Assembly (NCBI GenBank): GCA_964035795.1
Contig: OZ038326.1
Coordinates: forward strand, 9,021,700-9,085,699
DNA length: 64,000 nt
Direction of reading: 5' to 3'
Source: Pterobdella sp. o SKG-2022
Taxonomy: Eukaryota > Annelida > Clitellata > Hirudinida > Piscicolidae
Below the pieces are notes generated by a model. That model worked only from the letters and a program-made list of their open reading frames with translations. It searched no databases and had not been told where the DNA came from. This document shows positions 47,129-58,320 of the stretch, in pieces; position 1 is the stretch's first letter; each line of letters opens with the position of its first letter. A program made the translations under genes and the position numbers.

Positions 47129-50100
47129 TGGATTTTGATTTTTGTCACTTTTCAATTTACTCGCTATATTAAAGATGATTTGCAGGTCTAAAATGAAATG
47201 TTTGTAAATTAACAAGTTCATTTAGCTGCATTCTTATTTTGCTATTTAAAGTCAGGAAACATGTGCTATGCGGTGGAAGCCAGGGCATGCACCATCGCGC
47301 ACTATTTTGCTCCAACAAATTTTCATGATTATACAAAAAAAAAGCAATGGCCCTCAGTCCCCAGCAATTCTTGAATGAGCAGAGGGTGATAAGAATGCCT
47401 GGGTTTTCTTTCTCTTCTTCTTATTCTTTTGGGAGGTCTTTTTCTTTTGGTAGTTTTAATATTGGATCATTAAATGGGAAGAGTATGGAGTTAAGTGAAG
47501 AGTTGTTGAGAAGGGAGGTTGGTATTTGCTGCATCCAAGAAGTGAGGTAGAGAGGTATGAGTTCGAAATCTCTAGGTAGTTTAGGTATGAGGTTTAAACT
47601 ATGGTGGTCTGGTAATGAAGATAAGATAGGTTGTGTAGGAATATTAGTTAGAGAGAATTTATGTATGAATGTTGTGGAAATAAATAGAATATCAGATAGG
47701 GTAATGGTAGTGGTAATTATTTTTTGTAAAAAGGTACTAAGAATTGTTTGCGTTTATGCCCCACAATGTGGAAGATCGATGAGTGAAAAAGGGAAGTTTT
47801 GTGAGGAAATGGCAAGAGGGTGTGAAGTGTAAAATGGAAATGAAGTTTTGATTTGCTTAGGAGACTTCAATGGACATATTGGCAAAGAGATTGATGGGTT
47901 TGAAGGTGTTCATGGAGGTTTTGGAATAGGCAAGAGAAGCGTGGAGAGTAGATTGCTGTTAGAATATTTTTTTGAAAAGGGTATGTGTGTGGGTAATAGT
48001 TGGTTTAAAAAGGAGGATAATAGGAAGGTTACTTTTGATGGAGGGTGTAGTGGGACAGAAATAAATTTTGTGTTGATGAAGGGTAGTCAGAGAAAGTTTT
48101 TGAAGGATGTGGAGCAATTGGGGGTGAGCTCCAACACAAACTATTGAAGGTGGTTTTAGATGAAAGATGGATTAGGAAAATCCAATAAAGCCATGCCAAA
48201 AAAGTATTTTGCCCAAAAGTATGGAAGTTTTTGAATGATAAAGTAAAAGCAAAATTTTTTGAAAAGATGGAAGTTTTGTACCAAAAATGCGATGAATGAA
48301 ATGCATGGCTGTAATATAAAACTTCTGCTCTAAAAGCTGCTGAAGAAGTTTGTTGAGTGAGTAGAGGTAGGTCTCAGCACGGTGAAACTCGGGGGTGGAA
48401 TCAGGATGTGCAAAAAGCCATCACAATGAAGAAGAAAAATTTCTGGAGGTGGAAACAATTTCCATCCGGAGAAAATAAATCCAGTTATTTCTCTGATAAA
48501 AAGAGAGATGTTGCTGAGGCAATGAAGAAAGAGGCTGTAAAAGAGATGGAGGAGATACGGAATGATTGAAATGTCGTATTCTGTAGAATAAGAATGATGA
48601 AAAAGGAAGCAAGTGACTTAGCAAGTAATAACTGCATTAGAGACAAAAATGGGAAGGCTGTATTTGCCGAGAATGGTCGCAAGAAATTGTGGAAGGAGCA
48701 CACGGAGGTCATCATGAATGAGCAGAACCCGTGGAATGAAATGGTTAATGTAGAAATGTTTGAAGGTCCCATGGAACCATCTGTTATAAACGAAGTGGAG
48801 AAAGCACTAGAGATCATGAAAAATGGCAAGGCCAGTGGACCAACTGGAATTGTCAAAGCACCTAGCTGTCTCTCCACATAGAAAGCAAGTTATATTGCAA
48901 ATAGCAGATGAAATCCTCGATGGAAAGGATATGCCTCATGACTGGAGGACAAGTACAGTTGTTCCCATTTATAAGAAGAAAGGTAGCGTTATGGACTGTG
49001 CGAGCTATCGAGGTGTAAAGCTTTCAGAGCATGGTATAAAAGTGGTGGAAAGGTTGTTGGAGAAGAGGTTAAGGAGGTCAGTGAAATTTTACCAAATGCA
49101 ATTTGATTTTATGCCTGGCAGTAGCATAGTGGACGCTATTTTTATTTTTAGGAGAATGCAGAAAAGCTACCTTGAGAAGAATAGGAAGCTTTTTACCTGT
49201 TTTGTTGATTTGGAGAAGGCTTCCGATCGGGTGTCAAGGAGGGTGATTGAATGGGCGCTGAGAAAGAAGTTGGTCCTCGAAAGGTTGGTTCAGGCAGTAA
49301 TGTCGGTGTACAAAGGAGCAAGAACGCGGGTTCAAGCTTGAGGTGGACGCTTGGAAAAATTTGATGTTGGTGTAGGTGTCCATCAAAGATCGGTTCTCCC
49401 ACAGTTTTTGTTTTCAATATTGCTCGACCTATTGTCTGAAAACGGAAGAAAAGGTGCTTTTTATGTACTGCTTTATGCAGATGACTTGGTCTTGAGGGCA
49501 GAGACTATTGAAGAACTAGAAGCACAATTCATGCGTTTGGAAGGCAGCCTTTGAGGGAAAAGATTGAAGATTAATCTTGATAAGACAAAGATCAGGGAGA
49601 GTGGCGGTGGTAGTGGGGTTGTTGTTTTGGCTAAGATTGATCCATGTAGTGTGTATGGGAAGAGGGCTAAGGTAAATTTTGGGAGGTGTAAAGACATGTA
49701 AAAAGTGGGTTCATGCGCGGTGTGCTAGAGTGAAGAGAGTGTCTTGTAAGATGAATGGAAATTTCGAATGCAGGGTTTGTATGAATGTTTCAAATAAGGT
49801 ATGTAATAAGGTTTTAAATGTTTGTCTGAGTAAGTTGGAGAGGGTAAATAATTATTGTTATCTAGGGGATAATAAAAATGGTGGAGGGGAAAGTGAGCTA
49901 GTTGTTACACGCAGGATAGGGCTGGGCTGGAAGGCATTTAACAGTGTGTCTTCTATATTTTGTGGTGAAAAACTTACATGGAATGTCAAAAAACAAATTT
50001 ATAGGACATGTCATGACATACGGCTCAGAAACTTGGGTGGTAAGGTCCGTTGAAGAAATTTTTTTGAGAAGAGCAGAAAAACGAATGCTTCAAATGATGT

Positions 50101-50466
50101 GTGGCATGCAGCTAGCTGATGTTGTGAGCACAAAGGAGTTGATGGTTAGATTGGGATTGGATAGTACGATTGTACGATAGTACGAAGTGCTGAGACAAGG
50201 AAGTTTGAGATGGCTGGGGCATGTGGTTAGGAAAAAGGATGAAAATTTTTGTTAAGCAGGCATGGAGTTTTGAGATTGAAGGTAGTAGAGGAAGGGGAAG
50301 GCCAAGGTTAGCTTGGAAAGGTATGATGGAAAACTTTTGTTGTGGGCTTGGATTAGATCTGGAAGATGTTATGACGGTGAAATGGAGAAAGAGTGTTAGG
50401 TCATGGAAAGAAGTCAGTGACCCCTTGGAAAAGGAAAAGATGATGACTATAATAAAATGATGATGA
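47129..50466 (+). mobile_element. Family B RTE-like retrotransposon, nearly full length
   Basis: 5' leader (CAATTTACTCGCTATATT), endonuclease (EEVGICCIQEVR-type RREVGICCIQEVR; LICLGDFNGHIGKEIDGFEG) and RT (RTSTVVPIYKKKGSVMDCAS, FVDLEKASDRV, LLYADDLVL). The Cys-rich knuckle follows, then the C-terminus (YGSETWVVRSVEEIFLRRAE, QGSLRWLGHVVRK). Ends AATAAAATGATGATGATG. About 3.3 kb. Catalytic Y-A-D-D is kept, but about ten stops and frameshifts are visible. It is inserted in a family A element. Confidence 0.92.
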
Positions 50467-51995
50467 TGAGGATGATTTCATGCTTTCTTTGGATTTCCTC
50501 GTGGTTTCTTTTCGAATCTTGAGAAAGTCTTATTAAGTCTAGCTTCTTTAAAACTGTCATATTTCTGGCGTTGGGTATTTTGACGAAGTTGAACCCGTTG
50601 AATTGGAGCTTTTTTGGTGTTTGATTGGGGTAGATTCTTATCTTGGGCTCGATGGTAGGGGAAGTTCGTTTAAGACGCTTCGGTAGTTTCATTTTTCTGA
50701 CTTCGTTACATATGGACACAAAGGCTGTGTAAGTCTGTTGATCTTAGTAAGGCGCCAAATTTTGAAAAGATTAAATCGTCTGTGGTAGTGACCAGATCAT
50801 CGTCATGGCACAGCGCCTGTCAGTAGAGAGATTTTCTTGTTGATGGTTATGGAGCACAAAGACTCAGTTTGACTTTTGCTGATACTATCTTGTGATCACC
50901 ACCAATAGCAGCAGAAAAAGTATGGGTTTGGCAGTATAAAAACACTTTCTTCAGCGTTTCTGAACAAAATATAGTCAATTCAAGCAAGGTGTTCAGCGGG
51001 ACATCTCCATGTCCATACTCCCCGGTTAGGTATATGAAAAAGTGAGCTACCGGACAAAAGATTGTGGAAAGTTATGGTGAAAGTCAGGCGGCCTAATTGA
51101 TCGTAAAAATTTTTTACTTCTAGTAGGGTAAGGTTATGAGTAGAATAACAAAATACAAGAACAGTTTTAGGGTTGCCATTGAAGGAAGCGATGAGAATTC
51201 GATTGTCAACTTTTTGATTAAGTTAACTATGGCAATATCTATTTTTGCACCGCACTTCAAACACTTCCCACAGTGGCATTGTTGGTGATCTTATATGCCG
51301 ATGCTGTGGCCAATATCATGGCTTATGATATTCGGAAGAAGGCGATGTTGTCGAATGCAGACTACTTGAAGGTTGTGTTGTTTGAATTGGAGGTTGAGTC
51401 TACCTTGGGAAAACCCTGAGTTAAGGGAGCGGCAGTTTAGTATTCCAATGCTGAAATTTTGTTTGAGGCAAAAAACCCCCTATGTTGGGCGAGAGATCGG
51501 AGCTTGGTCTTACATTTGAAGTTGAGCCAAACTCGTCATCGGTAGCTTTTGGGCTAAAACCCTTCCTACCTAAAGATGGATAGTCACAGGCTTTAAAAGT
51601 GGTGCTATTTGAAAAATTAGCCATGTTTTCTAATAGCTTGTATTAATTTGATGCTTTGCTACGGCTCTCACAGGAGCAGTTTCATGCTTGAGTTTACTAG
51701 TGTTCCACTTCCATTGACCATGAGTTGATTCATCTGCTAGACAAATGAGCGAAAAAAGCTGAAAAATCGGTGTGTTGATGACTACCACCTGAAATAGAAA
51801 CCTTTCTTGTTTCCCCAATAGATCAGCTTTCACTGTTGCCCTATGTTAACTGAGTCGCGGACCTTCACCATTGGTGTCAGACCTGTCCGCTTTGGGAGGT
51901 CCTACCAGGAACATAAGTTCTCGACGGCATAGCTCTGACATTAGCCCGTTGACATCCCCCACCACGAGAAGGTCAGGGTTGGACTTTTGAGAGAA
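50467..51995 (-). mobile_element. Family A RTE-like element, upstream part
   Basis: Minus strand starts at 51995 with the shared 5' leader (CTCGACGGCATAGC on plus). Then come MANFSNST-type start residues, an endonuclease region homologous to 11.9-12.3 kb, and LKKLDLIRLSQDSKRN just before the breakpoint. Confidence 0.85.
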
Positions 51996-51999
51996 ATTT

Positions 52000-52790
52000 G
52001 CTTTTAATATTATTATTGTCCCTCAAAATAACAATATTATTTGGAGCACATTTTCTGCCAGCCCGAGCTAATTTCAACTGGAAGTTATTAAATTCAAGAT
52101 TCACCATTCTACACTTTGGTATTACAAAATCTAATTTTTATGAAAAGCAAATTTTGATATATTCGTTCTTGGTTTTTACCTCATAACTTTTAAGCGCCTT
52201 TTGCGCTACCGCAGCACAAATTAAAGGTTACTGATGGTCGACTTATATACATACATATCATTTGAATTATTCTTAGGCTGATACTTTAATAGTTTGAAAT
52301 TTTTTTACATTCATAAATAATTCATGTGAATTTTTACCCATAGTTTATGTATTAAAATAATAAATTCTTATTTGCTTTAAAAAACAACTAATTTATAAGC
52401 AGTATGAAATAAATACACACGATTTTTATGTTAGATTTTTTAATATTTTCTGTATCTCATCAAAACCTGCCTGCAGTGTTTTTTTTTGATATACTCTTAT
52501 ATATGAACTCAACCACTAAAGGTGTTTTTTCTGGTTGGGTATCCGGCCAAGTTATAGAAATGGACGATAGGTAAGTAGTTTTAATAGTTGATGCTTAAAG
52601 GTTAACCAATGTTTTGATCTCATTTTAAAATTTAAGTATTGCAGGCGCTATTTTTTTCAGCATTTTGTGTGGTTTTTCTTGACAGGGAGTGGAAAACTGG
52701 CTTCAAATGAATCTTTCAAAAATAACTAGTTTTATCAAAGAAAAATTGGGATTGAAAAAATGTTTGATTGATTACTTTTTATGGTGTTAA
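52000..52790. other. Stretch without a recognised feature
   Basis: AT-rich. See rejected items for a weak thioredoxin-like reading at 52030. Confidence 0.4.
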
Positions 52791-52794
52791 ATTC

Positions 52795-53285
52795 ATCATC
52801 ATCGTTTTACGCCGTTTCCATGGGTTGGACAGGGTCTCATAATGGTTTTTTTCCTTTACCTCAGGCATTCTAGTTCTGTTTGAATGCATCTCAGGTTCTC
52901 ATCAAGGCCTTCAAGTTTTCTAGGAATTCGGCCGTTCTCACAGGGTCGGTCCACAGACTCTTGAGTCTCATTATTATGGTATTTATTTTGGGGCAGGTGA
53001 AGGGTGTCGTGAGGATGGATGTGGCAAAGTAGGCATGAGGGTCAGAGATGGAATGAAAGTGAGATTTTGTTGAGATATGGAAGGTGATTTGTTTGTTCTG
53101 AGTTGAGCGAGGGTGTGTCGTGTCTGGTGATCTTTGATGGTTTCTGAGTCGTGTAGGGGGGGAGGGGGGAGGTTTTTATTCAAAGATTTTTTCGTGAGTG
53201 GATGATATGTAGGGGTGTATGATTTTTTTGTGTATTGTTTTCATGTTGATTTTTATTTGAGTGTGAGTGGTGGTCTGGGTGGTAG
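52795..53285 (-). mobile_element. Family G LINE 3' end
   Basis: Minus strand reads HDSETIKDHQTRHTLAQLRT, then NKSPSISQQ and later HPSPAP. Homologous in layout to 60.6-60.9 kb (TCTCACA..GTCGGTCCACA blocks). Confidence 0.7.
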
Positions 53286-53289
53286 CTAT

Positions 53290-53860
53290 GCTTACGGCTT
53301 ATTTGATTTTGTTGTTGTTGAGCTCCAACTTTCAAAAACTTTTTCTACATTCCTCGAAGCGAGTAGTGGAAGAAAGTTGTAGCTTCGAGTTGTTTGTAAT
53401 TTTAAGCGAGCAGTGAAAGAAATTATGGATGGATTCTCGAAATGCCGAGCGTGTTTTCCTTCAACGCTTTTTCTCCCACATACCGTCAAAAACCTTTCTC
53501 AGATTGTGGTTTTGGGCAAATCAGCAAAACCATTCAAATTGAACTTCATTCCATCACTGAAAATTATCCAAACCTATTCTCCTTTTTTCCCATTTCCCTA
53601 TTTGTCTTCATACCACTTTCCACAAACTACGGTAGCCAACCATTGTCAAGCAAACTCTTTTCCCCTGGAAATACTGCAAGCATAATAAAGAGTTAATAAC
53701 TTTTTGAATAATTTGCGAAAAAGAGGTTTTCCATGATTTATTCCAAGTTGATTTTCGACTTCGCACTCATACTAACTTTACAAAGCAACTTTCTTGTGGT
53801 ACAGGTGGTTAGTCATGATTTTTTACCTTCTCTTTTAGTGTTTCTTACTTTTACTTTTGG
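53290..53860. other. Stretch without a recognised feature
   Basis: Mixed composition, with a pyrimidine-rich plus strand. Overlapping open frames match nothing known to me. Confidence 0.35.
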
Positions 53861-53865
53861 GTGTA

Positions 53866-54985
53866 GTTGATGAGATGGGTGTGGTTGATAGAAAAGGTAT
53901 GGTTGATGAGATGGGTATAGTCGATTGGATGAGTGTGGTTGATGAGATGGGTATGGTTGATTGGATGGCTGGTTGATGACATAGATGTGGTTGATGTGAT
54001 GGGTGTGGTTGATGAGATGGGTGGGGTTGATGAGATGGGTGTGGTTGATAGGATGGGTATGGTTGATGAGATGGGTATAGTCGATTGGATGGCTGGTTGA
54101 TGAGATGGATGTGGTTGATAGGATGGGTTTGGCTAATGGAATTGGTGTGGTTGATGAAATGGGTGTGGTCGATGAGATGGGTGTGGTTGATGGAATGGGC
54201 ATGGTTGATGGGATGGGTATGGTTGATAGGGTGGATATTGTTAATGAGATGGGTCTGGTTGACGGAATGGGTGTGGTTGATGAGATGGTTATGGTCGATT
54301 GGATGGGTGTGGCTGGTGAAATAGGTGTGGTTGATGAGATGGGTATGGTTGATGGGATTGATGTGGTTGATGAAATGGGTTTGGTTGATTGGATGGGTGT
54401 GGTTGATGAGATGGATATGGTTGATGGGAGGGGTGTGGTTGATGAGATGTGTATGGACGATGAAATGGGTGTGGTTGATAGGATGGGTTTGGTTGATGGA
54501 ATGGGTGTGTTTGATGAAATGGGTTTGGTTGATTGGATGGGTGTGGTTGATGAGATGGATGTGATTGATAGGGTAAGTAAGGTTGATGAGGTGGGTGTAG
54601 TTGATGAGATAGATGTGGTTGATGAGATAGATGTGGTTGATGAGATTGTTGTGGTTGATAGGGTAGGTATGGTTGATGAGATAGGTGTAGTTGATGAGAT
54701 AGATGTGGTTGATGTGATGGGTGTGGTTGATGAAATGGGTTTGGTTGATTGGATGGGTATGGTTGATGGGATGGGTATGGTTGATAGAGTGGATGTGGTT
54801 GATGCTATTGGTGTGGTTAAGTGGATGGTTGTGGTTGATGAGATGGTTATGGATAATGTGATAGGTGGGGTTTATGGGATGGGTTGGGTTGATAGGATAG
54901 GTAGGGTGGAGTTGATGGGATAGGTGCGGTTGAAGAAATGTGTGTGGTTGATGGGTTGGGTTGAAGAGATTGTTTTAGATAATGG
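53866..54985 (+). repeat. 18-bp minisatellite (about 60 units)
   Basis: Unit GTTGATGAGATGGGTGTG with internal substitutions, always in register. Because 18 is a multiple of three, all frames stay open for long stretches (VVDEMG repeats on plus, HQPHPS-like on minus); these ORFs are not genes. It ends about 100 bp before the first TMX3-like exon seen. Confidence 0.97.
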
Positions 54986-55086
54986 TTGAAACGTTTTTTG
55001 ATTGAGTTATGTTAAAATTTTATAATTTTTTTTAAATTCAATTACTTTTCTTTATTATAATTACAATGGAAATTATTTTGTTTTAG

Positions 55087-55126
55087 CTTCCCAGAAATGA
55101 AACAAAATTATGCTTGGTTAATGGAA
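55087..55126 (+). CDS. TMX3: TMX3-like protein disulfide isomerase: exon upstream of the active site
   Basis: A 40-nt exon with acceptor TTGTTTTAG and a perfect GTAAGT donor. Reads FPEMKQNYAWLME, the strand that enters the thioredoxin active site (W-L-V-x-F-Y-A-P-W-C in the family). It starts with 1 nt, so a 5' exon carrying the signal peptide is expected upstream; I did not find it. An 18-bp minisatellite ends about 100 bp upstream in the intron. Confidence 0.8.
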
Positions 55127-55211
55127 GTAAGTTAAAAATTTACGTTCATATTTTTTATTACTTTTTAATGTTAATTTTGATCAATTTTTTTACTTTGTTT
55201 CTTAATTGTAG

Positions 55212-55265
55212 TTTTATGCCCCGTGGTGTGGTCATTGCAAGCACCTTGAGCCAGTTTATCATCAG
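55212..55265 (+). CDS. TMX3: TMX3-like protein disulfide isomerase: active-site exon (CGHC)
   Basis: An 18-codon, phase-0 exon reading FYAPWCGHCKHLEPVYHQ. The C-G-H-C pair is the redox site of PDI-family thioredoxin domains. The L-E-P that follows is typical of TMX3 (KKLEP) rather than of classical PDIA1/PDIA3 (xxLAP). It would act in the ER lumen as an oxidoreductase or isomerase. Donor is CAG|GTTATT. A family I retrotransposon 3' end lies in the next intron. Confidence 0.92.
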
Positions 55266-55321
55266 GTTATTTGAAGCTTCACTTGTACTATACACTTTTA
55301 TCAAAGTACGGAGTTCTTTTG

Positions 55322-55455
55322 AGTTGTGTTGAAAAGGATATGGAGTCTTATGGCCAGGAAAATGCGGACCCACTCATTAGGCTGAGTGGAGGAAGTGTAT
55401 TAGCCGACTGTTGTATACCCCAGCTACTGGGACGCCTACAGCCGTATAATATAAT
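55322..55455 (+). mobile_element. Family I retrotransposon 3' end in a TMX3-like intron
   Basis: Reads CVEKDMESYGQENADPLIRL, matching CVEKNMESFGLENADPLNRA at 36.1 kb. Ends with the CCCAGCTACTGGG block. Confidence 0.85.
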
Positions 55456-55760
55456 ATGAATAATAATGATAATTCTTGTAAGCAGTATTTGATAAGTGAT
55501 GCATATGAAAAGCTTTGTTCTTCAATGAATCTTTGTGCATATGCTCTTAACATTTATTATTGGCTTCGATAATATTGCTTAATTGAAATCTAGTTTAATT
55601 ATTTGTCTATATTCATGCTATGAGACAAAAGACGTTAAACGAATGATTTTATTTTTTATAATTATGGTATTAAACATATAAAAACATCAAAAAACATGAG
55701 TTTATGTTTTTGAAAACATAATTATTTGTTTATTAAATATTATTTATTTTTAAAATTAAG

Positions 55761-55870
55761 GTTTCTTTAGAATTGAGGTCTACAAAAGTGAAAGTGGCTC
55801 GTGTCGATGTGACCAAACACCCCAGCATGGCAGGTCTTTATGAAATTAGAGGCTTCCCCACAATCAAATT
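55761..55870 (+). CDS. TMX3: TMX3-like protein disulfide isomerase: thioredoxin-fold exon with cis-Pro
   Basis: A 110-nt exon reading VSLELRSTKVKVARVDVTKH, then PSMAGLYEIRGFPTIK. It continues in frame from the CGHC exon, giving L-E-P-x(3)-x-V-x-L-E as in TMX3. G-F-P-T-I-K contains the conserved cis-proline facing the active site. Donor GTTAGT leaves 2 nt. The later exons (TMX3 has further thioredoxin-like domains and a transmembrane helix) are not seen before the window ends. Confidence 0.9.
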
Positions 55871-56019
55871 GTTAGTTTCAGTATCCCTTTTTTAAACTAA
55901 ATTCAAACAGTTCATTAGAAAATTTTTGCTCAATTATTTTTCAAATTTCAGAATAAAATTTTGCGTCATTTTATCCAATCATGTGCTTTTGCTCTCTAAA
56001 CAACCACCATGCCTAATTT

Positions 56020-56395
56020 TTCATCAGCTTGCAGAAGATCATGCCCCCTCTCTTTCTTCCCGGCCTGATGTCTGATTTTTTTTTATTTTGTTGACTTCTA
56101 CTTTTTTCGGTATTTGTTTATCCGGCATTCTTTCAAAATGTCCAAGCCCTATCTTCTCTTTTATATCATCTTTTCAACTCTCGGTATTTGAATTGCTTCG
56201 CAGCTGGGTGTTTATCATTTTTGCCCATAAAGATGTGCTAGTGATGGTTTTCAAGCATTTGTTGGTGGAAACTTGGAATCGTTTTATATGTTTTTATAGA
56301 GTGTTTCAAGTTTCGCTACCATAAAAAATTGTTGGTATGATAACAGTTTTATAAGATTTAATTTCTTTTTACACTTAATTTTTGGCTGGTGCTTG
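56020..56395 (-). mobile_element. RTE-like C-terminal fragment
   Basis: Minus strand reads GLGHFERMPDKQIPKKVEV in a shifted frame, the L-G-H-x-x-R-M-x-x-x-x-I-P-K-K-V motif. Very degenerate. Confidence 0.55.
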
Positions 56396-56404
56396 AAGAC
56401 TTGC

Positions 56405-56640
56405 ACTGACCTGTTGATTCGGAAATCATTAATATCATTCTATTATAGTCAGCATATTCCCTTTTCAAAGAGGTTACTGACTTCTTTCCACAACCTAATC
56501 CTTTCACTCCATTTCATCCTAACCCAATCCCACGACATAAGTTTTCTATTATACTTTTCCAAGCTTACCTTGGCCTTTCTCTTGCTTGACTGCCTTCTAC
56601 CTCAAACCTCTACGCCTGTTTAACACAATGATCATCTTTT
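56405..56640 (-). mobile_element. Family B 3' end, minus
   Basis: Plus-strand text is the reverse complement of the family B 3' end (TATAGTCAGCAT, CTTTTCAAAGAGG, TACCTTGGCC). Head-to-head with the next copy. Confidence 0.75.
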
Positions 56641-56649
56641 TTTCTTACA

Positions 56650-57620
56650 TGACATTTATGCAGTAAGTTTGATGGTTAGGGTATATTTTTGGTTGAATTT
56701 TTGCTTTATGCTGATGACTTTGTTTTGATGGCAGAGACTATGGAAGAACTGAGAGCAAAATTTTTCCGTTGGAAGGCAGCTTTTGAAAAAAAAAATTGAA
56801 TGTTAATCTTGGTGAGACAAAGGTTATGGAAAGCGGGGGTGGTAGTGGGGTTGTTGTTTTGGCTAAGATTGATCCATGTAGTGTGTGTGAGGTAAGATAT
56901 ATAAGAAGTGGGTTCATACGCGGTGTGCTAAGACAAAGATAGTTTCTTGTATGATGAAAGGAAATTTTGAAAGCAGGGTTTAGGTATGGAATAATGTTTT
57001 AAATGTTTGTCTGAGGGAGTTGGAGAGGGTGAATAATTTTTGTTATCTTGGGGATAATATGAATGGTGAAGGATGAAGTAAGCTAGCTGTTACACGCATG
57101 ATAGAACTGGGGTAGAAGGCATTCAACAGTATGTTTTCTATGTTATGTGGTAAGACACACATTGAATATCAAAGAAAAAATTTATAGAACATGTGTGAGG
57201 CCTGTCATGACATATGGCTAGGAAACTTGGGGGGTAAATTCAGTTGAAGAGACTAATTTGAGAAGAACAGAAAAACTGATGTTTCGAATGATGTGTGGTG
57301 TGCAGCTAACCGATGGTGTGAGTACAAAAGAGTTTGTGGTTAGATTGGGGTTGGATAATACGATTGTTGAAGTTGGGAGACAAGGAAGTTTGAGATGGCT
57401 GGGGCATGTTGTAAGAAAAGAGGATGATGCTTGTGATAAGCAGGCGTGGAGGTTTAAGGTGGAAGGCAGTAGAGGAAAGGGAAGGCCAAGGTTAGCTTGA
57501 AAAAATATGATGGAAAACCTTTTTCGTGGGTTTGGCTTAGATCTTGAAGATGCCTATGACAGGGTGAAATGAAGAGAGAGGGTTACGTCTTGAAAAAGGG
57601 AAAGATGCTGACTATAATAA
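56650..57620 (+). mobile_element. Family B 3' half, plus
   Basis: FLLYADDFVLMAETMEELRA, then the degenerate knuckle, VVRLGLDNTIVEVGRQGSLR, RWLGHVVRKEDDACDKQAWR and RGKGRPRLA. Ends ACTATAATAAAATAATGCTGA. Confidence 0.88.
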
Positions 57621-57639
57621 AATAATGCTGATACGGAAT

Positions 57640-58075
57640 TGTTATTGGAAATATTTTCAAGGTAGCTTGAGTATCTTGTAAGGTAATTTTTATAAGTAAT
57701 GTTGTTGATAAAAAAAATTTTTTTGCTGTGGTCTGCGTATTTACTCCTCCAAAACACATTCTATCTCTCATTACAATGCGTCTAATGTTTTTGATTCATA
57801 AAAATTATTCATATGTGATGACTTTAATAGACAAAGCTTCTAGTGGTTTGGCTTTTAGAAAAAAAAGCTTAGATGAGGAGAAATTTTGAAACTTGCCGTT
57901 GCAAACAATTCAATCATTGGATACTCATGGTTCAACAAAAAACCTGAGCACTTGACAACATATAAATCTGTTGTACCTACATTTCAGATTGATTCAGTTC
58001 TTTATAGCAGGAGACTTGTATTAGAGTTTTTACATACTCTTGCTACCATCTTCAGTCAACACATACACATATGAA
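57640..58075 (+). mobile_element. Family D endonuclease fragment
   Basis: Reads FAVVCVFTPPKHILS and LAVANNSIIGYSWFNKKPEH, matching LEFAVANF...PWFTEK at 27.2 kb. Confidence 0.7.
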
Positions 58076-58204
58076 GGCAGCAACTCGTATCCAAATATCG
58101 CCATAATAATTAATCTAAAAATGTCATTATAATGATGTTTAACCCAGTGAGTTTCAAGATCACTTGATATTTGTAAAAATAATACCCTTATATAATAATA
58201 TCGA

Positions 58205-58320
58205 CTATAGTATACTTGAAAATGTTACGTTGATAACGAAAAGCTTCGTATCTTAATAAACTAACTAGTGTTCTGAAATAATACTCATTTTATTGTTACT
58301 TTTGGAAAAACGTTATGAAG
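58205..58320 (+). repeat. Foldback-family arm, copy 3
   Basis: ATACTTGAAAATGTTACG...TAACGAAAAGCTTCGTATC, then AACTAACTAGTGTTCTGAAA and the TTTTATTGTTACTTTTGGAA flank. Only one arm is present. Confidence 0.8.

Noticed and set aside
47347..50460. Possible functional retrotransposon because of length and kept YADD
   Set aside because: Multiple in-frame stops (for example after IQEVR and RARCEV-type segments) and frameshifts break both endonuclease and RT.
51998..52186. Open stretch reading ILFGAHFLPARANFNWKLL, reminiscent of a nucleoredoxin or tryparedoxin active site (AHWCPPCR)
   Set aside because: Lacks both catalytic cysteines, has no clear splice sites or Met, and lies next to retroelement DNA. 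Similarity is probably chance.
54105..54923. 272-codon plus-strand ORF with VVDEMG repeats, and the reverse-strand counterpart
   Set aside because: Product of the 18-bp minisatellite. No start context, no non-repeat coding sequence, and other frames are open too.
53866..54985. Possible CRISPR array because of regular direct repeats
   Set aside because: Repeats are contiguous without unique spacers, and the setting is a eukaryotic genome.
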